64,000 nucleotides of DNA from contig CP145416.1 in assembly GCA_036867785.1 (NCBI GenBank), positions 1,178,001 to 1,242,000 of the forward strand, in the 5' to 3' direction. The notes beneath the pieces were generated by a model. The model searched no databases, was not told the origin of the DNA, and saw only the letters and a program-made list of their open reading frames with translations. Source of the stretch: Plasmodiophora brassicae. Taxonomy: Eukaryota; Endomyxa: Phytomyxea; Phytomyxea; Plasmodiophorida. Positions 54,289 through 64,000 of this stretch are shown here, piece by piece; positions within the stretch are counted from its first letter, which is position 1; every line of letters starts with the position of its first letter. A program made the position numbers and the translations under genes.

Positions 54289-56187
54289 ATGGATGCCGTC
54301 GACCTGCGCGACATCGATTTCGACACGGTCCGGGCGTGTAGCGATGCGCGGCGCCTGCGCCGCATGATCGACCTGCTCGTCGCCGAACCCTACTACCCGG
54401 ACCTGCTTGCCGCCGCCCGCGATCGCCTCCGTGAGATCTCGCCGGTCGACGCCAAACGCCTCGACGCGGCCGCCCCACCTGAACCTCTGTCGCCAACGAC
54501 GCCCGAGATCCGATCGCAGATCAACGAATGGGTCGACGATATCGGCAAGGTCGACCGCAGGTCTGTCGCTGCTGACGAGAGGTTCACCGGTGGCGCTTAT
54601 ACCCCAGTCAGCGTCCGTCAAACGGAAGGCGGTGCGGCACCCGTCGTACGGGTCGGTGTTCGTGGCGCAGCCGACCGGCGATCGACGCCAGCCCCGGTCG
54701 ACGACGCGATGCCAGGCGGGTCGCGCCAGATCCAGGAGTTCAACGCGGAACGTGAGAAGCAGATCGGCAACGAGTACTTCCGGTCGGGCGAGTATTCGAC
54801 GGCAGTGAAGCATTATACGCGCGCGATCGCCCTGGCCCCACCCGGATCCAAGGCCGCCGCCGTCGCCTATTGCAATCGCGCCAATACGAGTATGAGGCTG
54901 AAGCTGTGGAAAGCGGCCGAGAAGGACGCGTCGGCGGCCATCGACTGCGACCCGTCGTACGTCAAAGGTAGAGCGAGGGTCGGGGACAATTTCGATCTCG
55001 CGCCTGACACGTTTGGAACGCCGCAGCTTGGTTCATTCGCGGGAAGACACGTGCTCGGTTGGGTAAAGCCGTCGACGCCCGGGATGACCTGGCACACGCC
55101 GTCAGGCTCGATCCGGACAACAAGGCCATCGTGGACCAGCTTGCGGATGTGTCGAAGAAGGTCGACGACGAGCGCACCGACGAACGATTCACAAGGCTGA
55201 GCATCGTCGAGGAAGACGATGAGGGCGAAGACGCCGCGGAAGGTGCACCGGCGCCGGTCGTTGAAACCGGGGACCAGGACGACGACATGGACAATGCGCG
55301 TGATTTGAAACGGGATGGCGTTGCCGCGTTCACGAAAGGCGACCACGAGCGTGCCGCTCGTCTGTACACAGAGTGCATCACCGTCTGCGAAGGGCAGCTC
55401 GGCGAACGCGATGACGCTGCGTTGCTGATGGCGACGACGCTGTCGAACCGCGGGTTGGCCCTTGCCAACCAGGGCGATGCGCAGGGCGCCGAACGCGATT
55501 ACACCAGGGCGCTCGTGCTCACGAACGGCCCCTGCGACCTGCGCTCCAAGCTGCTGATGAGACGGGGGCAGATCCGCGAGGCGCTGGACGATCTGGTGGG
55601 TGTGCCGACCGATGACCTCCTCCCGATATCGCCCGGCGATTGACTCCTGCTTGCAGGAAGGCGCTGTCAGCGACTACGAGCAGGTTGCAGCAACCTACCC
55701 GCTGGCGGCTCGAAACCTCCATCGCCTCCGTCAGCATGCGGCCGGGGCACGACGCCCGTGCGCGCCAGCACCTGCGGATGAGAGCGAGGCGGCGGTGCCG
55801 AACATGCCCAGGGTTCCGCAGACGTTGTACGATTTCCAGGTGGCGTTCATGTGCCTGGCGAACGTTCCGGGTCCCCGGCTGTATGCCTGGCTGCGGATGA
55901 TCCCCGTTGACGCGCTGTGCACGTTCCTTGCCACGTGCACGCTGGAAGGATCGATGCTGGAGCAGGTCCTGGAAGTGTGTGCCGCCCACTACGTTCAGGT
56001 GCGAATGGGCACGGCCCGGGTGGGAGTACCAAGGCTGCTGACTGCACCCGTCCTGTAGGAGCATCCCAGGCAATGCCTCCAGCTGATGCGTGCGCTGGCG
56101 CGATCGTCCAGGCTGGCAATCACGCTGATGTTCTCGGCAGACAAGACCAGACAGGGTTGGTTCTGTACGCCAGGGCCGTCGGTCTAG
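54289..56187 (+). CDS. SPAG1/RPAP3-like TPR co-chaperone
   Basis: Four exons: 54289-54967, 55027-55595, 55657-55998 and 56059-56187, 572 residues. An N-terminal helical region (IDFDTVRACSDARRLRRMID) precedes an HSP90-type TPR: EKQIGNEYFRSGEYSTAVKH, then AYCNRANTSMRLKLWKAAEK and WFIRGKTRARLGKAVDARDD. After an acidic linker a second TPR block follows (RDLKRDGVAAFTKGDHERAA). The end is an RPAP3_C-type domain: PQTLYDFQVAFMCLANVPG, then YAWLRMIPVDALCTFLATC and LEQVLEVCAAHYVQ. This plan belongs to R2TP-type adaptors; SPAG1 helps assemble axonemal dynein arms and RPAP3 assembles polymerases. I cannot choose between the two from sequence alone. All splice joins are in phase. Confidence 0.82.
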
Positions 56188-56553
56188 TAGTAGACGCACT
56201 GAACGTTCCCGTAGATGCGCTGAACGTGATCGCCGCCATTAAGAAGTCGTGCCCAGACGAAGACACCAGCGGGATAGAGAGCGCGTTCGCCTGATGTCTA
56301 TAAAGTGTCGACGCCACCGGGCAGGCCAGACGGGACGCCTGATTCCGTATCCGACAGCTGCGATCGATGTTGAGTGCTTTCGTGTGTACGGCTCCGATTC
56401 CCGTACGATGCCATGGCAATGGTGTTTGCGGGCAGGGGCGCCGAAACGAATAGATCGAGGCTGCTGCAGACGAGATCGTCCATTTGGGAACCGCACCGTG
56501 TGCGTCATATATGTAGATGTCGTTTGGCACGACCCATACGGGGGCACTACTGT
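56188..56553. other. Convergent intergenic stretch
   Basis: About 365 bp between two gene ends. Overlapping short frames occur on both strands but none has domain, start or splice support. Nothing is called. Confidence 0.5.
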
Positions 56554-57761
56554 CTAGGCGTCGTCGTCGTCGTCCTGGGACGGTGCACATGTCAGATGTG
56601 TGAAGTTGCAGGCCCGACCTAGCGACCTTGATAGTGTGTCTTGCAGACGTTTGACGTCCTCCGCGATGCGGTCGGCTGCCGCCTTGACGGATTCTTGCGC
56701 GTGGTGCACCCTGCCGAAGGACGCTGATTGGTCAACAGTGGGCGGGGGGACACCAGGCGGACGCTGCACCGGACCTGGAGCGCGCGGCGTCCAGACGCTC
56801 TACCGCAAACGACCCATCATGTTGAACGAGCTGATCAAGTTCCGGGTCGCCCGCCAAACGTGATCGCAGTTGCACTTTAAGGTCTGCAACCAACCATGAG
56901 CCATTGGCACTGCAGCACCAAGCCTGAACCCTGCTGACCATCGTGTTCGGAGCCCTGCCCAGCTCCGGTGCTCGAGAGCCGGGATTCTAGATCCGCACAC
57001 ACGCGGAGCGACACCTGCTTGGATGACGACAATGCAGCCAGCTTCCTTTCCATCGCCACCACCTTCTGGGCGTCCTGCTCGACCTGGGTGATGTCGGAAC
57101 GCCGCCGCATGCCTCCACCGCAATACATGCAGTACCTGGTCTTTCACGTTCTGGCGAAGGCGGCCTCGTTGCCGTGCCTCGCCAGCCTCTTGCGACAGAC
57201 GACGGATCCACGAGAGGCTGACAGCGGCAACGCTGGGAACCCCAATGCGCACGACGACGTTGCTCCAGTTGCGTCATACCAGGATCGGTTCAACTCGGCG
57301 TCTGCGCGCTGCAGGGCGCTTGTCGCCTCGGCGAGTTCGGCTTTGAGGTTTGGCAGAGACTCCCCGTCCACCTGTCGGACACGCGACGTTACTGTCGACA
57401 CGCGGCCATCGGGTATATCTACAGTCTACGAACCTGAGACAGCTGGGCTATAAGTCGACACTGATCGGATCGAACTTGTTTGGCGGCTTCGTCCGTATAG
57501 ACCTGACACATCTCCTTCCGCATGCGGTCCAGTTGCGCCTGCGCGGCCGTCCCGGTCAGCGCCATTGCCCCCACCCGGGGGTCGGCCATGATCCCCGATC
57601 ACACACACGACCTGCAGCTCAAACAGTTCGGCCTCGGCCTGCCTCTTGCTGCGATGCACGGCGATACGCAGCGCCTTCTCCGAGTCCCGCTCGGCGTCCA
57701 TCGCCTGCAGGTCTGCCAGCAGCCTCGCCATGAGCCCGCCCTCACTCGCCGCCGCCGACAT
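56554..57761 (-). CDS. Coiled-coil protein, exon model partly provisional
   Basis: ATG 57761 begins MSAAASEGGLMARLLADLQA and runs into MDAERDSEKALRIAVHRSKR and QAEAELFELQ. Small exons follow (AQLDRMRKEMCQ; then ESLPNLKAELAEATSALQRA; then QKVVAMERKLAALSSSKQVS with LRVCADLESRLSS). The last exon reads HAQESVKAAADRIAEDVKRL and ends with five Asp before the stop at 56554. All parts have heptad character, so the protein is probably a long helical rod of about 300 residues. No family is recognised. The middle splice joins were set by eye only and may be off by a codon or two. Confidence 0.5.
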
Positions 57762-57949
57762 TCGCCACCCAACGACCACCACCCCCAACTGGGCCCCAAA
57801 AAATGCGCGTCTTGTCCTGCACGGTCGCCACGCTGCAGTTCGTGCGCTGCACACCCGTAACGCCCAACTGATCACCGGCGGCCACGGCTCGTCGTTCGGG
57901 TCGGTGGCGGTCGTCCGCGGAACCAGAACATCGGTCGGCCGGACCGGAC

Positions 57950-58591
57950 ATGGCCGACATCGTCCGCCTCGGGGTCGTCGTCCTGGCCGCCGGCGTCCTG
58001 GTCGTCGGCCTGGCGTACGGTGCCGGGTCCGGCGCGCAGACGTTCTACAAGGAATCCCGGGCGGGCCCTGCCCTGCGGACCAGGGTCCAGCAGGCCGTCG
58101 CCGACCATGCGGCATCGAGCCGTGCGGCGTCGTTGAGGCAGGGCGCCGTGCAGCGGTCGCTGGCGGCCTCGGATACGGTCGACGCTGCCGACAGGCACAC
58201 GGCGTACTATACGCGCGCCAAGAACGTCGACGTGTACCGGAAACGCGAGCGCGACGTCACCCAATTCTACGAGCGTGCCGCGGACGTTACTAGGCGCGAC
58301 TCGCAAGCGACATCGGACCAGGCGGCGTCATCCCTATCGGCGCTGGGCGCGGCCCGCACGTCGAAGCAGAACTCGCTGTACAACCAAGTCCAAGGCGCGG
58401 TATGGAGCACCGGGTTTGCTGATCCAACGGAGGACCTCCACGATGCAGATGGCGCCTCGCACAATCGGTACGACGGTTTCGTTTTCGTCAACGCTGCCCA
58501 GGGGTGCCTCCCGCTGACGATTGGTCGTGCAGGCCCGGGTTCGGGTCCGGCTCGGTCGGTGACCTGTGGTGAATCGAATCAATACACATAG
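57950..58591 (+). CDS. Secreted helical protein rich in Ala, Arg and Ser
   Basis: A single exon of 213 residues. The signal peptide is MADIVRLGVVVLAAGVLVVG with a likely cut after LAYGAGSGA. The mature part up to about residue 150 is one long predicted helix (VQQAVADHAASSRAASLRQG, then DVYRKRERDVTQFYERAADV) without Cys. The C-terminal 60 residues are different in character, with aromatic and Gly residues. No family is recognised. A secreted, Cys-poor, lineage-specific protein of this type is a reasonable effector or surface candidate, but that is speculation. It is convergent with the next gene (39 bp between stops). Confidence 0.6.
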   Translation: MADIVRLGVVVLAAGVLVVGLAYGAGSGAQTFYKESRAGPALRTRVQQAVADHAASSRAASLRQGAVQRSLAASDTVDAADRHTAYYTRAKNVDVYRKRERDVTQFYERAADVTRRDSQATSDQAASSLSALGAARTSKQNSLYNQVQGAVWSTGFADPTEDLHDADGASHNRYDGFVFVNAAQGCLPLTIGRAGPGSGPARSVTCGESNQYT

Positions 58592-58630
58592 CGGGTCGTG
58601 TACTCAGTGGCTGTCGGTCCACGTTCGCGG

Positions 58631-59874
58631 TCATGCACGCTGCGACATGGCGGCGTCGAGCTGGGCGATCTCCCGCCCGGCCTGTGCGGCCAGCATCTCG
58701 AACCGCCTAAGTTGCGGCGCGAACGGGCGCTGGACCGCCCCGAGCGGATCCACGTCGCGTTCCGTCCCCCAGGGCACCTGTAGCTGGAACGGCGGCCCTG
58801 GACGACGACGACGCCAGCGTCGCGGCCCTTCGTCGACGTCCTGGGCCGGCTCGCTGTGCGCCAACGTGATCGGTGCTGGGACGCTTTCCCGAACGATCAT
58901 GTTGGGTTGGACCAGGTCGTCGTACTGGGCGGGGCGCGCCGGCGCGTGCCCAGGCGACCGGTACACCTCCCCGTTCTGCAGGCGCCTGGGCACCAGCATC
59001 CGGTCGTTCATCAGCGACCCGCGCTGGAGCGCGTCATAGCAATGGCGTCGGCCGACGTTCCGGACGGGCGGGTCGTCGTCATGGGGCCCCACCCACCCGT
59101 TCGGGTTCCCTGCACCGACGTTGCCCCTGCACTCCACGTACCGCGTTCGAGACGGGCGCGGCGCCGTCGGCGCGACATCGGGCTCCCCCGCGTGCCGACG
59201 CGCCTCGCGATCGGCCGCCTCCGAACGGCACTCGTCTGCGACGACGCTCTGACGTGGTTCGCCGAACTCCATGCTGAGGTCCCTGAACCCACAGGCGCTG
59301 CCCCGCTCGCAGGCGTTGATCAACCGGGAGCGCGTCGGCGTGATCTCGAACCCCATGTCGATGAGGGCGTTCCGGACAGCGTCGCCGCTGATGGCGCCCT
59401 GCTTCAGGTCCCGGAACATGGTCTGGATTGTCACGCGCACGTCCTGCCGGTTGGCGTACGACCCGCGGTTCTCGACGGTGCCGCGATAGCGGGTCACCGA
59501 CGGCCGCTCGTGCGACTTCTCGGCCACCTACACTGCCGGTTCATTGCCTGCGACCCGTGTTGGGGCGGGACAGCCCCACGAACCGTGTCGATGCTGCCGA
59601 GCCGCTTGACAAAGTTCATGGGGTCGGCGCCGTCGAGCTTGAACCGGGTGCTATCGGGGACGGTGAGCGCGTGCAGGAACGTGGCGAGTCGCAGCGGCGG
59701 TTTGGACAGGGCGAGCAGGTAGGCGCGTGTGGCGAACACGTCGAGACGTGCCAGGCCCGCCTGGAGGCCATCGGCGCCGACCCGCCCGTGGTCGTAATCC
59801 TGGAACAGGCGGCACAGGGCGTCGCGCTTCGATTCGACATTGGCGCGCAGGTCGACGCCGCTGGGCGACGGCAT
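58631..59874 (-). CDS. Hypothetical protein with two EF-hand-like helical repeats
   Basis: Two exons from ATG 59874, joined by a 50-60-nt intron where RLGSIDT meets VAEKSHERPS. Two related helical units are visible: RDALCRLFQDYDHGRVGADG and VRVTIQTMFRDLKQGAISGD followed by NALIDMGFEITPTRSRL. They resemble degenerate EF-hand pairs as found in many ciliary proteins, but the calcium ligands are incomplete. The C-terminal half is polar and Arg-rich (CYDALQRGSLMNDRMLVPRR), ending in a helix (RRFEMLAAQAGREIAQLDAA). The character suggests a cytoskeletal or axonemal protein; not proven. Confidence 0.55.
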
Positions 59875-60103
59875 GGCACGAACGTCAGTGTCGTATAACG
59901 ATCGATCGTCTGGTCACCAGGGGGTACCCGGCCCAGGCTGTGCGTGTGTGTGTGTGGCCGGGATCGGATCGCCGTCGGCCGTGACGCCCGGCGCGCACAG
60001 CCCCAGGCAACATGTGGCCCGGGACCGGGCCGGTGCCTCCACCGTCGGAACCGGGTGCCCAGGGGCGCGCCCAACCCCCGTCATTCCGTTTCCGGTCGTC
60101 ATC

Positions 60104-60903
60104 ATGAAGGCAGTGTCGTTCGCGATCATCGTCGTTGCTGTCGTCGTATCCGCTGCGGCCGGCGGCCTGGTTGGCGGCGGGGCGGGAGGCGGCGCCTATG
60201 GGACCGCCGGTGGCGCCGCCAACGGAGGCGCCATGAACCGAGCGTCCACGGTGGAGGCGGGTGCCCACCATGCCGCCGCCGAAGCCGCCAGGCAGGCGGC
60301 TGCCAAGAAAGCGGCCAAGGCGGCGGCCGCGGCCGCCATGCATAAGTCGTTCGCGAACAAGGCGGCGGCGTCTGCCGCGGCGAACCAGGCGACCGCCAAG
60401 AAGGCCAGCGCGGTCAACGCGGCCGCCCACAAGAACCAGCGCGCGGCGCAGGCGGCCGTGCACCAGGTCAGCGCCCGCGCTACGATGTCGGTCTGATGCC
60501 TGAGTTCGCTGTGCAGGCTGATTTCAAGCGCGTCAAGACGCTGAACGTGCTGGCGAAGCACGCGACCGATGTGACCGAAAGCAGCGTCAACGACGCGTCG
60601 ACGGCGAAGGCGGTGAGCCAGGCGTCAGAGAAGAAGGCGGCAGCGTCGCAGTCGGCGGCGTCGCAAGCGGCCGCTGCCAGGAAGGCGGCCAAGGCGAACG
60701 CGGCGAACGTCGGGGCCCGCCAGGCGAATTACAATGCGGCGACGCAGGCCGCCAACGTGAACTCGCTAGCGACCAAGAATGCGAACGCTGCCAAGAAGGC
60801 GGGCGCGGCCAACACGGGCGCGTTCAAGAAGGGCACACTGTTCCACAAGGCGAACAAGCTGGGCGGCGGTTACGGCGGGTACCGCAGCGGCCCGTTCTAC
60901 TGA
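60104..60903 (+). CDS. Secreted Ala/Lys-rich repeat protein
   Basis: Two exons, 60104-60466 and 60517-60903, joined by a 50-nt phase-0 intron; 249 residues. Without the splice the same sequence would look like two ORFs overlapping at a TGATG. The signal peptide (MKAVSFAIIVVAVVVSAAAG) is followed by a Gly-rich stretch. About 170 residues of Ala/Lys/Asn helix come next (AAEAARQAAAKKAAKAAA, then KKAAASQSAASQAAAARKAA), and the end is LGGGYGGYRSGPFY. Irregular repeats of an AANxAxAKKA type can be seen. No Cys. It may be an extracellular helical rod; function unknown. It shares a short divergent upstream region with the gene at 58631-59874. Confidence 0.6.
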
Positions 60904-61117
60904 GCGGGCGACGATGGACGCGTCCCGGGAGGATACACCCAGCAGGCCGTTGTGTGTGTGCGCCTGTGGCGCTCATTTGCTGACATGACTTATAAACCAT
61001 CAGCCTCGATTAGTAGCAGCGCACTGCGAACCGTCACTATCTTGCGTCGGTTTCACGCGACTGTGATGGTCGTGGTGGCTGCGCGAATCGCCACGGGCGG
61101 GCAGCCACCGTTCGCGT

Positions 61118-62050
61118 ATGAAGGCGACGGATACGCAACGTGGCCCGCTGGGCGAAATTGGCCTGGCGGCAGCGGCGGCATGCTCGGCGACGCTGTTCTC
61201 GAACCCGCTGGAGGTCGTGAAGACGCGCATGCAGCTGCAGGGCGAGCTGTCCAGGTCGGCCGCCGCCAGCCTGTACCGGACGCCCTGGCAGGCCGTGCGA
61301 ACAATCATCGCTACGGAAGGCGCCACGTCGCTGCAGAAGGGCCTCGCACCGGCCCTGCTGTACACCGCCGTCATGAACGGCCTGCGTCTGGGCCTGTACG
61401 CCCCAGTGAAATCAATGCTGGCGAACGGTAATGACGACGGCGCCGTCGCATTCGTCAAGAGCATGGCGGCGGGTGCTGCGTCTGGCGTGGCCGGCGCTGG
61501 CCTAGCCAGCCCGGCGTTCCTGATCAAGGTCCGTCTGCAGATGCAGGGCAGCGCTGGCGCAGGGTCCACCATCGGGTACCAGCACAACTACGGGGGCGTG
61601 CTGGACGCAGCGACGAAGATCGTGCGCGCGGACGGCATCGCTGGCCTATGGGCGGGCAGCCGCAGCCAGATGCTCCGCGTCGCCGTTGGCAGCGCCGTCC
61701 AATTGCCATCATACGACGCGTTCAAAGCGATACTGCTGATGGTGCCCGGCGTGCCTAACGGCACGGTGACGCACCTGATCGCGTCCACCGGCGGCGGTCT
61801 CCTGGTGGCCGTCGCCATGAACCCGTTCGACCTGGTCACGTCACGCGTCATGAACCAGCCGACGGTGAACGGCAAAGGCGCGCTCTACGACGGTATCGTC
61901 GACTGCATGCTGAAGACGGCTCGCAGCGAGGGCCTGTTGGCCTTGTTCAAAGGCCTGCCGGCGCACGCGATGCGGGTCGCCCCGCACACCATCCTCACGT
62001 TCGTGTTCTGGGAGCACTACAAACGATTAGCCGCATCCAGAGGCTATTGA
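61118..62050 (+). CDS. Mitochondrial carrier, SLC25A34/35 (OAC1) type
   Basis: One exon of 310 residues with the three-fold carrier repeat. The three signatures are SNPLEVVKTRMQLQGEL, ASPAFLIKVRLQMQG and MNPFDLVTSRVMNQP, each at the end of an odd-numbered helix. The second one has lost the acidic residue of the usual P-x-D/E-x-x-K/R motif, which is a trait of the oxaloacetate/SLC25A34-35 branch. The even helices carry the short GLWAGS and ALFKGL motifs. It should exchange dicarboxylates or inorganic anions across the inner mitochondrial membrane. The substrate assignment is from family resemblance. The stop is 39 bp from the stop of the next gene. Confidence 0.85.
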   Translation: MKATDTQRGPLGEIGLAAAAACSATLFSNPLEVVKTRMQLQGELSRSAAASLYRTPWQAVRTIIATEGATSLQKGLAPALLYTAVMNGLRLGLYAPVKSMLANGNDDGAVAFVKSMAAGAASGVAGAGLASPAFLIKVRLQMQGSAGAGSTIGYQHNYGGVLDAATKIVRADGIAGLWAGSRSQMLRVAVGSAVQLPSYDAFKAILLMVPGVPNGTVTHLIASTGGGLLVAVAMNPFDLVTSRVMNQPTVNGKGALYDGIVDCMLKTARSEGLLALFKGLPAHAMRVAPHTILTFVFWEHYKRLAASRGY

Positions 62051-62089
62051 CCGCCTTGGTCCGCGCCTGCGTTTATTAGGGCGCCCGCC

Positions 62090-62725
62090 TCATATCGGCG
62101 GGTGCACTGGTTCACTGGCGACCTGGCACGGGTGCTCACCCCGGGCGATGAGGTTGATGTCGCCTAAAGGCATTCGGAACCCGATGCCGGCCAGGCGGGC
62201 GACGGCGGCCAGGACGACGCATTCGACGATGGCGCCACCGACGCCGAAGAACGTCGTCGATATGCCCCCTGGCATCGACGTCATCCACCACAGGTGGAGG
62301 CCGGAATTGACCACCTGCGTCCACTCGGTTACGAACACAGGGGAGGCGATTCGTAGAGCGACCTCGTCCCACCAGATAGCAGCAGTAGACGAGCAGGAGG
62401 CGCCAGCTGAGGAACTTGACGCCCAGGTAGCCCAGCACGGGTAGGATGGCGACGACCATGCCGAGGATGGCGAAGTTCATCGACAGGACGTTCGAGTTGA
62501 TGATGATGATGATGGTGACCCAGGTCAGCAGCCCGTCTGCGACGACCAGCCAGGTCGTCGCACGCCTCACGTCAACGCATTCCTGCGCTCGATCGTAGGC
62601 CTCGCTCTACAAACTCCACGCTTCAGTTGCGGTTCGGCCGGCGCCGGCCAACGGCTCCCTACCGCAGGCGTTCGCTCCTTCTTGATCACTGGAGGCGCTT
62701 CGTCCGCCTCGGCCTGGGCTCCCAT
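62090..62725 (-). CDS. Four-TM membrane protein (paralogue E of the 26.6-30.9 kb family)
   Basis: Three exons from ATG 62725: MGAQAEADEAPPVIKKERTP, then SEAYDRAQECVDVRRATTWL, then the part containing EWTQVVNSGLHLWWMTSMPG to the stop at 62090. The four membrane segments match paralogues A to D in place and style: LVVADGLLTWVTIIIIINS, FAILGMVVAILPVLGYLG with VKFLSWRLLLVY, and FFGVGGAIVECVVLAAVARL near the end, closing with MPLGDINLIARGEHP. Like paralogue B it has no ubiquitin-like domain, only a short charged N-terminus. It lies 31 kb from the main cluster. Confidence 0.65.
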
Positions 62726-62918
62726 GTTCGCGCGCTACGTGTCACTTGTACGACGCGAGCCGGTCGCGCGTGCGCCGCCGTGTCATCTGATCGGGCGCGC
62801 GCCTGATCGATCATATCCCTCGGAACCGTTGACAGTGTGTGTGAGCGGTTGGATGGGTGGGCGTGTATTTCGACTGCGATAGATGACTGATGACCGGACA
62901 ATCGTTCGTGGTTCCGGG

Positions 62919-64000
62919 TCAGGCGTGTCCGTCGTTGGCACCCTGCAGGAACTCGCCGCGCGTCGTCCCTGGAGACACCCGCGTTCACGTCTGGCGAACG
63001 ACGGACAGCGAACGCATCGCGTACCGAGGTGGATGACACGACAGCCAGCGGCGCAAACCGGATCCATGGAACGCCCGACAACGATCGCGTCGTCGTCGGC
63101 GATGAACGTCTTGACGAGGCTGCCGTACAGGTCGCGAAGTTCGGCGACGACCTCGCCCTTGCTGACCCAGGTATTCACTTGCGGGCGGACCGTCAGGAAC
63201 CCGCCCTTGTCGCTGAAGATCCAGAACGACCTCTTGCAGACTACAGCACGGAACACACGTCAGCAGCGGTCGTTCATCCCCACAAGCGTAGTGTTCGATT
63301 GGCATTGACCTGTGACGCCCTTCCTGTGGCGCACGACAGCGGCCTTGTCACCGATCATGCGGAAGGCCGTTAAGACGTTCCAGATGCCGTCAACGGCCTC
63401 GCCCACCATCTGACTGTTGATTCGCGACGGATCGCCGATCTCGACGACCACCGTCGGGATGCCCTTCGCCGTCGCCGCCGCACGTAGTGACCCCTAGACG
63501 ACAGGCGCCGCTCAGGTCCAGCACAGGCAACCGAATTGACCCATCACCGACGGTTGCAGGCGTGCTGTGCACGATGATCTGGGCGGTCTGCAATTCGGCC
63601 AGGCTGCGACAGGCGTCATTGGTCATGTCAACGCGAACGTAGAGCGAGTTCGCATTGCCGACGCTGGCCGTGTGCAGATCAATGGCCACATCCGCCTTCG
63701 ACACGATCTTCTCGAAGACGACCCGAGCGTACGACTTGGAGCTGTCGCCGCCCGTCTTCCCAGGGAACAGCCGGTTCAGATCGCGCCCATCGAGGAACCC
63801 GCGCTGGTGCCGATTGTAACCTGCGGCAGAGCAAGCGTGTCACTCGATCTCGACGTCTCCCCGTATGGGCGATCACGTGGTTTACCCTCCATGTTCGCAA
63901 CGGGAACGGTCACGACCGTACCGCGCAGCGTCTCGACGTTCAGTGTCTGGAGGACGCGGAAGATGAGCGGGACGCCGTTGAGTTCGTTGCCATGAACGGC
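62919..64000 (-). CDS. Aspartoacylase/succinylglutamate desuccinylase-family deacylase (5' end outside window)
   Basis: The gene enters from the right edge and ends with TGA at 62919-62921. Going leftwards, the zinc site appears at once: AVHGNELNGVPL (His and Glu ligands), then GRDLNRLFPGK, then VAIDLHTASVGNANSLYV (third ligand His). Later blocks AKGIPTVVVEIGDPSRI and WIFSDKGGFLTVRPQVNTWV fit the AspA/AstE fold, and the last short exon reads TTRGEFLQGANDGHA. Several short introns are spliced out. Such enzymes remove acyl groups from amino acids such as acetylaspartate or succinylglutamate; the exact substrate is not clear. It is closest in feel to bacterial-type members, but I cannot test that. 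Confidence 0.8.

Noticed and set aside
60104-60903. Two ORFs overlapping at TGATG, as in translational coupling
   Set aside because: A 50-nt phase-0 intron joins them into one protein with uniform composition; the coupling would be a prokaryotic feature.

Overview
The window looks like nuclear DNA of a compact, GC-rich eukaryotic microbe. Almost every multi-exon gene can be read through GT-AG introns of about 49-65 nt, genes lie tens to a few hundred bases apart on both strands, and there are no bacterial operons. The mix of flagellar genes (a dynein regulatory complex EF-hand protein, a SPAG1/RPAP3-type assembly factor), a gamma-tubulin recruiter (NEDD1), AP-4 beta, SZT2, a voltage-sensor/PTEN-type protein and many lineage-specific secreted or membrane proteins fits a zoosporic protist. 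My best guess is a plasmodiophorid (Rhizaria, Plasmodiophora-like). That is an inference, not a sequence match.

Layout. 0-3.3 kb: the last exon of translin, then a complete AP-4 beta adaptin gene. 3.5-10.3 kb: lineage-specific proteins, an intradiol dioxygenase-like protein and a four-finger C2H2 protein. 10.3-14.9 kb: a full-length ABCB/MDR exporter with 15 introns. 14.9-20.2 kb: a gene-poor block with four separate inverted repeats, the largest built from a broken transposase. 20.2-25.8 kb: ELL elongation factor, DRC8/EFCAB2, NEDD1 and an EVE-domain protein. 26.6-30.9 kb: a cluster of four related genes with four membrane segments, three carrying an N-terminal ubiquitin-like domain; a fifth relative sits at 62.1-62.7 kb. 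31.1-32.8 kb: a secreted Pro/Thr repeat protein. 32.9-36.1 kb: protoporphyrinogen oxidase and, tail to tail, a voltage-sensor/PTEN-like protein whose catalytic loop looks dead. 36.3-46.4 kb: one very long gene best read as SZT2. 46.5-53.6 kb: a small Zn2Cys6 protein, a TPR protein, an EF-hand protein and a half-size ABC transporter. 54.3-62.7 kb: SPAG1/RPAP3-like, coiled-coil and Ala-rich secreted proteins, and a mitochondrial carrier. 62.9 kb to the end: an aspartoacylase/succinylglutamate desuccinylase-family enzyme cut by the window edge.

The genes do not form one pathway. Loose themes are membrane traffic and export (AP-4, two ABC transporters, mitochondrial carrier), nutrient signalling (SZT2), cilium/centrosome (DRC8, NEDD1, SPAG1-like) and a large secreted or membrane lineage-specific set. 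The most novel items are the Ubl plus four-TM family, the apparent pseudophosphatase with a membrane domain, the inverted-repeat block, and the dioxygenase-like protein lacking one expected iron ligand. Exon boundaries given here were worked out by eye from reading frame, splice signals and family similarity; no database search was run.
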